DNA of 64,000 nt from Mallotus nudiflorus (GCA_947683625.1 CANTUR010000039.1:7936001-8000000); one strand, 5' to 3'; counted from the stretch's first letter, positions 11,426-23,150 are shown. The notes: generated from the sequence alone by a model not told the origin. Numbers and translations are program-made.

Positions 11426-11721
11426 CCAAGTGTATTAATGAATGACAATGGCAATCATGATTCTCAATATATAGTGCACAGGGAAATTTTAAAGAGTAAT
11501 GCATACCTAGTGGAGAATGATGCAAAATGAAAGATAATGAGAGAATTGCATATCAACATTATGCAGTTTGTTTTAAAAGTATTTTGATCATGCAAAGGGT
11601 TTAATTCTCTTTGGAAAATTTGATGTGTGCATGTTTATTGACAAGCTAAACAAATTAATATTATTAATTTATCAATAATTAGGATATAATAGCAAAACAA
11701 TTATAAAAAAACATTTTGAAC
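11426..11721. other. Unassigned Sirevirus internal sequence
   Basis: No reading frame is recognised. It lies between the Athila element and minus-strand gag, so the pol region expected here has been deleted. A 17-bp block TTGATCATGCAAAGGGT (about 11585-11601) recurs at 14984-15000 near the LTR end. Confidence 0.35.
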
Positions 11722-13679
11722 CTAAACCTTAATTGGTCTAGGTTTATGAAATTTAAAGCAGTCCATGGGTAGAAGGTTAAGATAAAGTTTTCTATAGTAA
11801 CACACATTATTAACATGTCCTAGTTTCATGCAAAAATGGCATCTAATTTTAGCAAATCTATTTTGCTTACCAATATATGCAAGTTTAACATGGTTTTGAT
11901 GGCTAGTGGCTTTTCTAGACAAAATTGGTCTAGGATTAGCATGCATTTCACAAAGATAATTATGCATGAGTTTTTAAGGCCTAATATGCATATGTGTGTG
12001 CCTCTTATGATACATGAATGCATGAAGGAATTTATTCTTTTTAAGTTGAGCCTTTTAATGATATTCCTTATGAGCACTTGCTTAATGACATTCAATTTCA
12101 TAAGACTTTTGGCCTTAGAATTGTGAGCTTTAAAGCTCTCATAAGGAATGAGGGATGAGGAAAGAGTAGCATTGATAAATTTAGAGGGACTTGATGATGT
12201 AGAGGCTCTATTAGAAAACATAAATCCACTTTTATCATTAAAAGACTTTTGAGAAATTAATATGTTATCTTTTCCTTTCTGAAATTTAGAAATTATGCCT
12301 TCTAATTCTAAAATTATTTTTTAAAAGCAACTCATTTTCTTTCTTGGTTTTATTAAGGTCATTTTTTCAAAGAAGTTGAAGCATTTAAATCAAGAATGCA
12401 TTTTTCATTTAAGGAAAAACATTTGAAAATTCTAATTTTAATTTCTTAAAACTCTTAGATAATTTTGAAAATTTTTATTTATAAACCTTTATCTTTGAAA
12501 GTAATTTTTGACACTTTAAAACTAATTTTCTAACTACGAAGCTTTCATTGTTAAGTTCTTATCATCATATCAGTCATCACACAAATTATCATAAGAGGAG
12601 TAAGAAGTGGAGGGTACCTCATAGTTGTCCTCTAATATCATGAAGCAAAGGTTGGTAGCTCCTTATTGCTTCTCCTTTATTTTTGATTCGAAAAAGTCAT
12701 CCCAAGTAGCTTTGAAGCATTTTCTTCTTTCTTTTTCTCCTTTGCTTTTGTGCTTAAGCCTTGGACATTCACTTCTAAGATGATTGAGCTTCTTACAATC
12801 ATAATAAGTTCTTTAGATCTTTTGGAGTCACTCTTCTTACATTCATAATAATTGTTTAAGTTTTTCTTCGTTAAGTAGTCCATAAAGTACTTAGTGAATG
12901 ATGTAATCTCCATATCATCTTCACTTAAGTCTTTAATGTCATCTTCATCACTTGAGTCTTGTGATGCTTTAAATGCAAGGCATTTCTTCATCTCCTCTTT
13001 GCCTTGATGTTTCTTTTCTCTTTGCCTTAAGGTAAGTTCATGGGTGAGAAGCTTACTTATGAGGATGTCGATTGAAAGCTTGGAGAGATAATGAGATTCT
13101 TTAATTGAAGTCACTCTTGACTCATAATTCTCCACGGGTATCACTCTTATAATCTTGGTGTTGACATCTTCTTTAAAGTAGTGCTTGCCCAACTTCCTAA
13201 GGTTTTCAAGAGGGCATTCAATTGATTTGTCATTTCACCGATGCTTTTATAAGGATTTATCTTGATGAGTTCATACTCATAGACATGAAGTTGAACTTTC
13301 TTGCTTGTTACTTACACATTGCCTTCATAATTGTGCTCTAAGGTCTCCTATATCTCTTTAGCCAAAATGCATTGTTAAAGCTTACTCCTTCCTCTCTTGA
13401 CATGGAAGCAATAAGAATGGATAGAGCCCTTTTATTCTTATAAGTTTCCTTTTATTCTTTCTTTAGACCACTCCATTCTCTCCTTTGGAATTTAAATGCC
13501 TTCCACCATCTTTTTAGGAGGTTCCACTCATCTAAAATCACATCCCATAATTTAATAGGGTCACTATCAAGATAAAACTCCATTTGGTGTTTCCAAATAG
13601 GATAATCAGTCCCATCAAAGAAGGGTCTATAGGTTTGGAAAGAAAAAGATTCACTTCCTATAATGTTGAACTTTACCAA
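11722..13679 (-). pseudogene. Sirevirus-type Ty1/copia gag, minus strand, decayed
   Basis: Reading starts at 13679, 20 nt after the primer site, with MVKFNIIGSESFSFQTYRP and FDGTDYPIWKHQMEFYL, the gag N-terminal pattern of plant copia elements. The central part (12677-13192) includes LLTHELTLRQREKKHQGKEE and an acidic segment. The zinc knuckle CHFCMKLGHVNNVC lies at 11722-11967, followed by the linker KFHKPRPIKV. Frameshifts near 13450, 13200 and 12200 break it. The same zinc-knuckle/linker region recurs on the plus strand at 15160-15300, from the other Sirevirus. Confidence 0.75.
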
Positions 13680-13698
13680 TTAAGTACTTAGAATCTAA

Positions 13699-13710
13699 GC
13701 TCTGATACCA
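13699..13710 (-). promoter_or_regulatory. Primer binding site, initiator tRNA-Met type
   Basis: The minus strand reads TGGTATCAGAGC, the standard initiator tRNA-Met primer site of plant copia elements. It is two bases from the LTR end (..TTTTCA) at 13713, and orients the LTR at 13713-15003 as the 5' LTR of a minus-strand element. Confidence 0.85.
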
Positions 13711-13733
13711 AATGAAAATGCCCTAGAGGGGGC

Positions 13734-13755
13734 GGGGGGGGGGGGGGGGGGGGGG
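13734..13755 (+). repeat. Homopolymer of 22 G
   Basis: An uninterrupted run of 22 G is flanked by further G-rich sequence (gagggggc on the left, agggt on the right), about 20 bp inside the LTR end next to the primer site. Confidence 0.85.
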
Positions 13756-14439
13756 AGGGTTGAATATAACTAATAACGATTTTAAGAAAGATTGAAGGTT
13801 TGATGGAAAATTAAAAAGGATTAAGAAATAGAAATTAAGAATGAGAATAAAAAGAAGATCAAAAGGAACACAAGTGATTTTAAGGAGTTTGGATTCTCAA
13901 CTAATCCTACATCTCCCACCTAACTTATCCCTAAGTTACGATTTTAAACTCACCCCAATCTTATTTACAAGAATGTTTTAATAATGCATTTTAAGGCTCA
14001 ACACAAACCTTACATCAACTTTTGTTTTTCTTGGTTCAACACAAACCAATCTTTTATTTGTTTTTCACAAGGGCTTAACACTAACCCAATGTTAATTAAT
14101 TCCTCACTGCCCACTTCTTAACCCTGAAAAAGAGTAGGGGAAAGAATCCTATCAACTAAAAACTCACTAAACTCTCAATATAAGGGTAATTACAAACTCA
14201 ACAAGAGTTTGTTTACATATAAATATTATACAAAGAATAAATGTAAAAGAACAAAATGTGGCTTAATGAATTTGATAAATAAATTTGCTTAACCAAATCT
14301 CTAACTTCTTAAATAAAGTTATAGGGCTTCAATGTATAGTTAGAGTGTGACAAATAATTATTAAGAGCCATTAATTTCATCTCCAACCTCTTTCTCCTTC
14401 ATTAATTGCAAAATCAACTTTTGAAAGATTTCAGACGCT

Positions 14440-14730
14440 GAGGATCATAAGCGTATGGTCAAGTTCCTAAGCATTGAAGAATATGATCATTACTTACAAA
14501 ATTTGACCATTGGAGACCCTCACTATTGGCTTAAGATCATGAGCGTACTCTTAGGATTATAAGGGTGGTGCTCTGGATCATAAGGGTAGGATCATGAGCG
14601 TATCAATAATTGCCTTTAATATTTGGGCATAAGGCACCTTAGGATTATGTGTATAGGCTCGGGATCATGAGGGTGAGGTTGCAATTATAAAGGTAGTCCT
14701 CAGGATTATGAGTGTAGGCTAGCCTTAAGA
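14440..14730. repeat. Dispersed GATCATGAGCGTA-type repeats in the Sirevirus LTR
   Basis: At least seven variants of GGATyATrAGnGTA occur, for example gatcataagcgta, gatcatgagcgta, ggattataagggt, gatcataagggta and ggattatgtgta. A similar cluster is in the related LTR at 42020-42330. Confidence 0.6.
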
Positions 14731-15003
14731 AAATGCAGTCGTATTGCCTTAGAATGACCTCTTTTGCACTCGGTTCACTTCCCATGCCTTAAGGGATATG
14801 TGTATGGGTATTTGAATGCTTTAAATGTTTTTAAAATACCCTCAAACTTGATTTAAAGTGCAGTAAATTAACTTTCCTTTCATTGAACATAATTAGGTAT
14901 TTAAGCTTATAAACACACTAAAATAGAAAGTCTTAGTGATTCAAATTGACTATTAAAGTTAAAATAAATGTTGAATTGAGATTGATCATGCAAAGGGTCA
15001 ACA

Positions 15004-15650
15004 TCACATGCATCCTAGCTTACAAACATAATTTAGAAATCAAACTTCATATTACCATGCACAATTTAGGAGATATTCCCCCATAAGAATAATGTTCATC
15101 ACTCAAATATAAAGTATTTATATGCATTAAATATTAAAATATTTGCTAATCTAAGATGCCTATATTACATGCACTTGGACACACTAGCAATGTATAGTAT
15201 TATAGAAGGTTAGATTTAGAATTATTGCCCTTAGACTATGATGATGTTAACCAACCTAGACCAACTAAGGTTTGGGTTCAAAAGAATGTTTAAATTTTCC
15301 TTTTGTAGGTGTGCCTAAAATCCACAAAGAACAAAAGCAAGTGGTATCTTGATAGTAGATGCTCAAGGCATATGAGGAATGACAAGGAGCAATTTACTAA
15401 ACTTAAAGCTAAAGATATAGGATCTATTACTTTTGGAGACAATAGTAAAAGAAAGATAGTTGACATTAGAGAAATTGGTAACCCTCAATCCTTATTCATT
15501 TATAATGTTTTCTTGGTAGATGGCTTGAAATATAATTTTCTTAGTATTAGTCAATTATTTAATATGAGTAATAAGGTCACCTTTTATCCTAAGAATTTCT
15601 TTGTTAGTAATCTTATTGATGACAAAGTAATTTTTAGTTATTAAAGAGTT
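15004..15650 (+). pseudogene. Sirevirus gag end and protease, plus strand
   Basis: The region up to 15200 is a frameshifted zinc-knuckle zone (RCLYYMHL in one frame, GHTSNV in another), followed by the linker QPRPTKVWVQKN. The open frame 15309-15644 contains the copia protease site as WYLDSRCSRHM (usual D-S-G-C, here D-S-R-C) and then SITFGDNSKRKIVDIREIGN. Loss of the glycine next to the catalytic aspartate would by itself disable the enzyme. Confidence 0.75.
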
Positions 15651-16536
15651 AACAATGAGTATGTTATTGATTTAAATAAAGTAGGAAATAAAGAATTTAA
15701 ATGTCTTATGGCCATTTCGCATGATGCATGGACTTGACATACAAGATTAGGACATGCTAATTTTGAAATTTTAGATAATCTTAGTAAAAGTGAACTTGAA
15801 AATGGTTTACCCAAACTCAAGATTATTAAGGATAAAAATTATGATGCATGTCAAAAAGGAAAGCAAAATAAGTCTTCCTTTAAGATAAAAAAAATAAAGT
15901 GTCCATTTCTAGACCATTAGAATTAATTCATATGGATTTTTTTAGTCCTACTAGAGTAGTTAGCTAAGGTGAAATGCATTATGCACTTATGCTTGTTAAT
16001 GATTATTCTAGATTTACTTGGGTGTGTTTCCTAGCTTATAACAATGATGCTTTTAAACCTTTTTAAAAATCTTCTAAAAGAGTTAAAAAGAAAAAGGATT
16101 TTGCATATCTTCTATTAGAAGTAATCATGGAATTAAATTTGAAAAAAAAATTTCAAAAACTATTGTAATGAAAATGAAAATTTTCATCACTATTCATCTC
16201 CTAAAGCTCCACAACATAATGGTTTTGCAAAGAGAAATAATAGAACTTTAGTAGAGATGGCAAGAACAATGGTCCATGAATATTGCTTTCCACTATATTT
16301 TTGGGTGAAAGTCGTTAATACTGCTTTCTACATAGCTATTAAAATTTTTAAAAGACCTATTTTGAATAAAACCTCTTATGAGCTTTGAAATAACAAAAAA
16401 ATTAAGATCTCAAATCTAAGAGTATTTAGTTGAAAATGCTATATATTAAACACTAAGGAAAACCTTGAAAAATTTATTTCTAAAGCCAATAAAGGAAATT
16501 TCCTAGGCTATTCCACCTGAAACAAGGCCTATAGAG
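15651..16536 (+). pseudogene. Sirevirus integrase, 5' part
   Basis: Plus-strand frames contain the GAG-pre-integrase motif HTRLGHANFEILDNLSKSEL, the C-x-x-G-K zinc-binding end, LMIILDLL-type remnants of the core and the conserved PQHNGFAKRNNRTLVEMART. The frame then reads FLGYST.NKAYRVF up to 16536. Many stops and frameshifts are present. The gene is cut at 16536 by a solo LTR and resumes at 18136. Confidence 0.75.
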
Positions 16537-16541
16537 TCTTC
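16537..16541. repeat. Target-site duplication TCTTC (left copy)
   Basis: Repeated exactly at 18131-18135 on the other side of the solo LTR. With one copy removed, the integrase reading A-Y-R-V-F continues directly into N-K-R-T-L. Confidence 0.9.
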
Positions 16542-17523
16542 TGTTAGTGATATGCCCTAGGCCAATTATGTAATGGCCATACTTTGACATTGTCATATTT
16601 CTATTTTAATAATAAAGAGGCATTTGTATTATACTAGCTAATTCTAGTATTATCCTTGATTAGTTAATTCTACTAAGATCATTAAGTACGTGACTTGATA
16701 GTAAAAATCTTAGGTGATACTTGAATTCTAATCTAAATATTCCTAGTCGATTATTATTGTGGGAATAACAATGAATAAAGACTAGTGTGAGATTGACTGA
16801 TGATTAAGTTTTACTGATCATGTATATGAGATATTAAGTCAAACTTATAGGTACATATTTAGGGAAATGATGTGCTAGATCGACCCACTATAAGAATACT
16901 AAATAGATTATTATCATAGGTAATTCTTATCATAGTAGTATTATTTGATTCATCTGACCTAAGTTTACCATGGTTTCCTATATGATAAATTTTGTATTTT
17001 GACATATCCCTACACTATACTTTAACCAAATGGTAAAATAGGTTGTGATTAGATATAAAATGAGTTGTGTGAGGAATCTGAGTGGTTAAGATGGAATTTG
17101 TCCCTTAGTTATTTTGAGAAGATATCTGTTGGGCCCCTCGATGAGTTAGACTAAAGAGAAATGCATGCCCATGCTAGAATGATAAAGAGTTATCAATGTT
17201 AGTCTACTTGGGATCGAGTAAACAATATGATTGAACAATATAAGGATTACATAATCCATGCCTTATGTTTAATCAAGTTATCATATGACAAAAGGACTAT
17301 AGTACATGCTGTGTATTAGGTTATATCGTATTATTGGCCTTCACACAACTTAGGTAGTCATAATGTCTTGCTAGAGACCAATTATGATTTGTGGGCTTAA
17401 ATGGGAATTTTAAGCCCACTACCAACGTTGTGTGAACCTATAGGGTTGCACACTTAGAGCAAGCCCAAAGTAGACTTGGGTTAATAAGCCCAATAATTAT
17501 CTCTATGTAAGATTAAATAAATA

Positions 17524-17527
<4 letters not shown>

Positions 17528-17557
<30 letters not shown>
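17528..17557. repeat. (AT)n microsatellite
   Basis: About 15 uninterrupted TA units lie inside the solo LTR. Confidence 0.9.
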
Positions 17558-17560
<3 letters not shown>

Positions 17561-17715
17561 TATTTATTTATTTCCTAATTTATTTTAGGTAAGAGTTATC
17601 TAAAATAAATAGAAAATGATTCTAATTTAGAATTAGAATCAAAATAGAAAAAGAAGTTTACATTTACTAAAACTATTTTGATAAGTAGAGATGCATGAAA
17701 CCTTAGAAAGGATGA

Positions 17716-17725
17716 CTATAAATAC
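17716..17725 (+). promoter_or_regulatory. TATA-like box of the solo LTR
   Basis: CTATAAATAC lies about 400 bp from the LTR 3' end. The related LTR has TTTATATATAC at the corresponding place (about 40403). Confidence 0.45.
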
Positions 17726-18130
17726 ATCTCATTCTATAGGGTTTATGTTTGAAGGTTAATCCACTTTTTATTCTCCTTCTTCCTACACTTCTTTTGTGAA
17801 AAGAAAAGACATAGAGAGAAAATGTGTTATAACACAACAAAGGTTCTAGCAAACCTACTTTACTTTGGATCATCTTGTTCATATGGATACCATAAAGGGT
17901 GTGATCTTTTAATGATGTCTTAATTCGATAAGAAGACACTAAAAGCTTGAGGTAAGGTGTCACTAAAGTGAACCCCCTCTCTTCCTTCCAACTATCTTGC
18001 CTTTAGATCATCTTGGTGAGTGTTTGGAAACCCTCTTAATTAATCTAGGTTAAATTACATGGATCTAGGTTATAGGTTTTGTGGTTAAAAGTTTTATTTT
18101 TTGTTGCATTATGTATTACAAAACCCAACA

Positions 18131-18135
18131 TCTTC
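18131..18135. repeat. Target-site duplication TCTTC (right copy)
   Basis: Exact repeat of 16537-16541. Confidence 0.9.
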
Positions 18136-18609
18136 AATAAAAGAACCTTGGTAGTAAAGGAGTCAATGCATGTAGTATTTGATAAATCTAACCCACTTGA
18201 TCTAAGAAAGGATATTTGTTATGTTGATGATGTTACAGATGAGTTTTGGGAGATGAACCTTTAAGAAAATGATGCTAGTAAGCCCTTGGAACTAGAAGCT
18301 CTAAAGGAGATACTCCTCAACTCACTTTAAGGATGAACTTTATAAAGATTGACAATTTAAGAAGGATCATCCTAAAGACCTTATCATTAGAGACACTTTA
18401 AAAGGGGTAACTACTAGATCTCATCTTAAATCATTGATAACTTAGCTTTATCTCTCAAATTAAACCCAAACATGTTGTTGATGCATAATATGATGAGTTT
18501 TAGGTGCCTGCTATACAAGAAGAGATTAATCAATTAAAAAAAATAAAGTTTGGAATTTAGTTCCTAGGCCTAAACATCATTGTATTATAAGCACAAAGTG
18601 GGTGTTTAG
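18136..18609 (+). pseudogene. Sirevirus integrase end and RT start
   Basis: This resumes the Sirevirus frame with NKRTLVVKESMHVVFDKSNP (integrase C-terminal region). After stops and frameshifts it reaches the RT start pattern (INQLKK, VWNLVPRPK-like, STKWVF) just before 18605. The second Athila element cuts it at 18609, and RT continues at 36364. Confidence 0.7.
18605..18609. repeat. Target-site duplication TTTAG (left copy, imperfect)
   Basis: Matched by TCTAG at 36364-36368. With one copy removed, the Sirevirus RT reads W-V-F-R-N-K-M without a frame change. Confidence 0.65.
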
Positions 18610-20034
18610 TGATGAGTGTGAGAAATGCATTATTTTGAGCACTCAATGTGTTATAATTAGTTGTCATTCTAGTTGCATTTGTAGTCTTTTATTGAATTTT
18701 TCTTTAGTTTAAGTGTTTGTGTTGCATGACTTAAGTTTGTGTTCATTTTAAGTATTTTATTTTACTTTTTGTTGTTTTATGCATGTAGGTGTTCAAAGAA
18801 CAATAATGGAATGAGGCATAAGACTTCTAAAGGTTATAGAGGTGTCCATGGACCATTTAAGGCAAAGTTTAGCAAGTTTGAGGCTTAGAAGAGGTGCATA
18901 GCCATGTGCATGGTCGTGCCTGATTGAAAAATAGACACATAATCATGCGCACTCACATGTATGGCCATGCCTGGTTTAAGAAATCAAGTAAAGACTAGCA
19001 CATGGTCGTGTGCATAAACATGCATGGCAGTGTGCCCTATTGAAAACAATTTAAATTTGAATATAACATGTTGATTTTAAGGGGTTTAATGGCAATTTTA
19101 AAAGGAAACAAATCAAAAGGTTGGAGGCTAGGGTTTTATGTGTGTGTAGCCACTAGAAACAAAACATTGGGGGATTATTTAATAATTCTTAGCTTTCTCT
19201 TTATCATGTTTTAAGAGATCAAAGATTAGTTCTTGTTCATGTTGGTTTTAGGATTGAGAAAAAAGGATTGAAGAACAATAGACCTTCCATTTCAGCTAAT
19301 TAAGTGGAGAAAGGGGTTTTTCTAAATACTTGTTATTATTCATTTCTATTTTGATTATTGATGATGTTTATTTTCTTCTATTTTCTTATTTGTCTTTTAT
19401 TATTAGCATGAGCAGCTAAGTTCCTTATTAAGTTCTTATTTCAATTCAACCTTGTAAATATTACAATTAAATCTAAGCTATTAATCTTGATTTTTTGGTT
19501 ATTGTTGAACTTAATGTCATCATAAGATTGATAACCCTTTGGTTGAATTCACACAATGAAACTTGATTGAGAGATAGGTTGCATTAGAATTAAAAAATAA
19601 CCTATTAGATGTTTTCTTAGTTGAGAGACATTAAAGAAACTAATATTGATTAAGGACTAAAGCTTAAAACTGAGTTAAGAAACATTTAATAAGTGAGAAC
19701 TATAAATCTTGATGTTAAATTACTTTATGGGTTTATCTGAGAAGAAGGCCTTAGATTCATTAGATGCCCTCAAATTAAATCAAGATTAGAAATGGATTAG
19801 ATGATAATTGATTGTAAGAACCAATTGAGTTAGTATTAAGAACCCTAATTTTTTAAATTGATTGTTAATTAATTCATATTTCTTTTATTTAGTTTAAATT
19901 AAATTCAAAATGCCATTTTTCATTGTTTAAATGAACAAGCACATTTAGTATTACAATACTCAATTTGCAATCTTTGTGGGATGATATTAATTTACTACTT
20001 ATATGATTCTATGCACTTGTGGAAAATCACGTTA
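18610..20034 (+). repeat. 5' LTR of the large Athila element
   Basis: It starts TGATGAGTGTGAG and is alike along its whole length to 34938-36363, with small indels. It contains clusters of CATGGCCATGC/CATGGTCGTGC-like words at about 18895-19040. The exact 3' end (about 20034) is inferred from where the two copies diverge. Confidence 0.85.
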
Positions 20035-20040
20035 AGTTTT

Positions 20041-20058
20041 TGGCACCGTTGCCAAGGA
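20041..20058 (+). promoter_or_regulatory. Primer binding site, tRNA-Asp type
   Basis: TGGCACCGTTGCCAAGGA follows the 5' LTR by 6 bp. It matches the tRNA-Asp complement (TGGCGCCGTTGCCGGGGA) except for three G-to-A changes. Confidence 0.8.
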
Positions 20059-20269
20059 TTACCAATATTGGTAGTGTTGAGAATTTTGTATTGTTTGATT
20101 TAGACTTTCTTTTAGTAATTGGGTGTATGGTTTTTCAAGGATTTGAGAAGTGCATGCACATAACACGTGGTGCAAGCAGACAAGGACCCCAATTAATACC
20201 ACTTGGTTTAGGGCTTGAGATGAAAGAGACCCGCCTCCAGTAGAACAAGTAGTGCAAAATAGGAAAAAT

Positions 20270-21450
20270 GGCCAAAGAACTATAGGGGACTTTGTAATTC
20301 CCAATGCTCAAGGTGATTAACATTCAATTATGAGCCCTGGGGTTATAGCAAACACGTTTTAATTTAAACCCGCCATGATCCAGATGATTTAAAATTCATA
20401 GTTTAATGAACTGCCGCATAAGGATCTAATTGGTCACATGACCCAATTTTTAGAATATTGCTTAACCTTTAAGATTAATGAAGTAAAGCTTAAAGCAATT
20501 TAGTTGATTTTCTTTCCATTCTTATTTATGGATGGGGCCAAGAGGTGGTTCATAAGCTTACCACCTAACTCCATAAACACTTTGTACAACTTTCTTCAAT
20601 AAGTACTTCCCACTAGCTAAGGTATTCAAAATTAGAAATGATATCAACTCTTTTTATCAAAGAGAGGACGAGAGCTTTTATAAGTGCTAGGATAGATTTA
20701 AGAATCTTTAGAGATAATGTCCACCATAGTTGATTCCTTTCTGGGATTTGGTGCAGTCTTTCTACAGAGGAGTCAATCTAATAAATAGAATGAATATAGA
20801 TGCATTTGCTAAAGGAACCATCATGTTAAAGACACCTGAGGAGGCTTTGGAGCTTTTTGAAGAAATGGCTAACACCTAATGCCTCTAGTCTAATAATAGG
20901 GCTATTCTGAAGAGAGGGGGAGTAATTGAAGTTGAAAGTTTGACCATACTACATGCAAAGATGGATGCTCTATCTAAGAGGATGGATGGATAAGATGAGC
21001 ATTAATGCAATTTCTAACTTGTCTTCTTCTTATAAATTATGTCAGGGTGGTCATCCAACTATTATGTGCTAGTTAATGCAAGGACTATCAATGGAGAATG
21101 TGAATTATGTAAACAACTTCAAAGGGTAGCAAAATCAAGTACATGGAAACACCTACAATCCTAGTTAGAGAAATCATCCTAATTTCTCCTAGAGCAATTA
21201 AGAAAACAACTAGTGGAGGTCAAAATAACTACCAAGATTTGGAGGGTAGAATGCACAACATCACCAACCTAATTTTTAGTATGAAAAAGATTCATTTTTA
21301 GGGATTTCTTTAAAGTGCAAGTTAAAGAAGTTCATGGATATGATGTCTACAAAAATGAGCCAACAAAATGAGGCTATAAAGAGGTTGGAGGGAAAATTTA
21401 AGCATATGTACTAAGATACTTAACTCATTTTCAAGAATTATTCTTCCTCT
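20270..21450 (+). pseudogene. Athila gag, heavily decayed
   Basis: Plus-strand frames give the gag core: PHKDLIGHMTQFLEYCLTFK, IFFPFLFMDGAKRWFISLPP and a VQSFYRG-type position around 20750-20790. Downstream (20950-21450) is a Gln/Asn-rich region. More than ten stops or frameshifts are present, so it is non-functional. Confidence 0.65.
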
Positions 21451-21479
21451 AACCATAATTTAGAGGTGCAAATCAGGCA

Positions 21480-22000
21480 ATTGGAAAACTTCCTTTGAAA
21501 AGGAAACATCTAAGGAGTCTCACTATTCCATGTTCTGTTGGAAATTTAATTTTTCAATAGAACTTTATATGACTTAAGAGCTTTGATTATATTATGCCTA
21601 GAAGAAGTAAAATCCACAAATATCTAATTATAGCTTGGAGATAGGACAGTGAAAGAACTATAAGGCATAGTGGAAGATGTGCTAGAAAGGGCTAGGAAAT
21701 TTATTTTTCTAGTTGATTATGTAGTCCTTGACTTTGAAGAGGATGAGGAAGTCCTATTAATCCATGGTGTGCCTTTTCTTTACACTACAAGAGCAATTAT
21801 TGATGTTTATAATGGAACTCTCATATTGAGAGTAGGAGATGAAAGCAGTAAGTTCAATGTCCATTAAGGTATGAAATATCCCAATGATGAGGATTTTTGT
21901 ATGAGATTTGATGATGTTGATGAATGTATCAATAAAGTCCAACGATGGAGGTTGGCAAAATCTATGGAAATTGAGAATATTACAATCCTCTTAAGATGAA
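21480..22000 (+). pseudogene. Athila protease region
   Basis: The frame 21670-21867 (MEDVLERARKFIFLVDYVV, FEEDEEVLLIHGVPFL) is the distal part of the Athila protease. The active-site region is upstream at about 21550-21590 (ALYDL-like, with the aspartate retained but no recognisable D-x-G). It is decayed. Confidence 0.55.
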
Positions 22001-22129
22001 GTACATCTTAAACACTAACCCTATATACCACACATAAAGTTACTAAACACTAAACCCACACCACTTTCAACCATTAAACCACCAAAACTATATTTGAAAC
22101 CTTTACCCTAATATTTGGGGTACACCTTT

Positions 22130-23150
22130 CTAGGAGAAGATCAAACATTACTTGTGATATATCATCTAAACTCAATAAATTCCAAGAGGATTTGGTAATA
22201 GACATGCTAAAGAGGAGAATAAAATTAATTGGTTGGAAAATTTCTAACATGAGGCGTATAAGTCCCTTATATTACATGCATAAAATTTTAATGAAGGATG
22301 AACACAAGCCAACCATTGAAAGGTAGAGAAGGCTTAACCCCAACATACAAGAAGTGGTGAAGAAAGAACTAGTCAAGCTTCTTAATGTAGGGATCATTTA
22401 CCTAATCTTAGATAGTTAATGGGTGAGCTCGATTCAGTGTGTACTAAAGAATGGTGGAATCACTATTGTGAAAATAAGGAAGGGAATTGATTCTTATACG
22501 ATTTGTGAGTGGATGGAGAGTATGCATTGATTATAGAAAGTTGAATTCATCCACAAGAAAATACCACTTCCCATTACCTTCCATTAATCAAATGTCAGAG
22601 CAGATAATAGGACATGCTTTTTATTATTTTCTAGATGGGTACTCAGGTCATAATCAAATTACAATAGCTTTAGAAGATCAAGAGAAAAATATTTTTGCAT
22701 GTCTATATGGCACATTCACATATAGGAGGATGCAATCTAGATTATGTAATGCTCCTACGATATTCTAAAGATGTATGATGGCCATTTTTGTAGATTTGGT
22801 AGAGAACATTATGGATGTTTTCATGGATGATTTTTTAGTCTATGGAAACTCATTTTAGGGATGTTTAAACAACTTGGATCAAGTTCTTACATGATGTGAA
22901 GAAACAAACTTGGTGCTAAATTGGGAAAAGTGTCATTTCATGGTAGATGAAGGAATTGTTCTAGGATAGAAGATTTCAACTCAAGGCATTGAAGTTGATA
23001 AGGCAAAGGTGAAGACAATTGAGAAGCTGCAATATCCCATAAATTTGAATGGAGTTAGAAGTTTTCTTGGACATACAGGCTTCTATAAGTGATTCATCAA
23101 GAATTTTTTAAAAATCTCTAAACCTCTATAAGTTACTTGAAAAGGATTCA
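22130..23150 (+). pseudogene. Athila reverse transcriptase
   Basis: The frame at 22487-22768 contains GWRVCIDYRKLNSSTRKYHF, the catalytic-aspartate turn FLDGYSGHNQI and the aromatic box. The catalytic pair follows as VFMDDFLVYG at about 22820-22850, then CHFMVDEGIVLG and RSFLGHTGFYK (thumb). Stops include the one at 22766-22768 and several downstream. Confidence 0.75.

Larger units (their letters stand above)
13713..15003 (-). repeat. 5' LTR of a minus-strand Sirevirus
   Basis: The inner end is fixed by the primer site. The outer end is put at 15003 (minus-strand TGTTGACCC), where plus-strand gag homology resumes. It is related along its length to 41390-42555 (shared blocks such as AAGGAGTT..GGATT, TTAAACTCA..CCAATC and TAATTACAAACTC). 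Repeats of GGATCATGAGCGTA-like words crowd 14450-14720. The outer boundary is less certain than the inner. Confidence 0.65.
16542..18130 (+). mobile_element. Solo LTR inserted in the Sirevirus integrase
   Basis: This 1589-bp element starts TGTTAGTGATATGCC and ends AAACCCAACA, flanked by perfect TCTTC duplications, with no internal coding region. This is the signature of LTR-LTR recombination after insertion. It contains an AT microsatellite (17528-17557) and a TATA-like CTATAAATAC at 17716-17725 that would mark the promoter. The short reading frames inside it (for example 17703-17963 minus and 18079-18264 plus) are incidental; the latter crosses the LTR end. A truncated relative is at 39352-40795. 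Confidence 0.9.

Noticed and set aside
1..15008. A target duplication for the minus-strand Sirevirus
   Set aside because: TCACA follows the LTR at 15004, but nothing equivalent is found near 484; the left LTR itself is missing.
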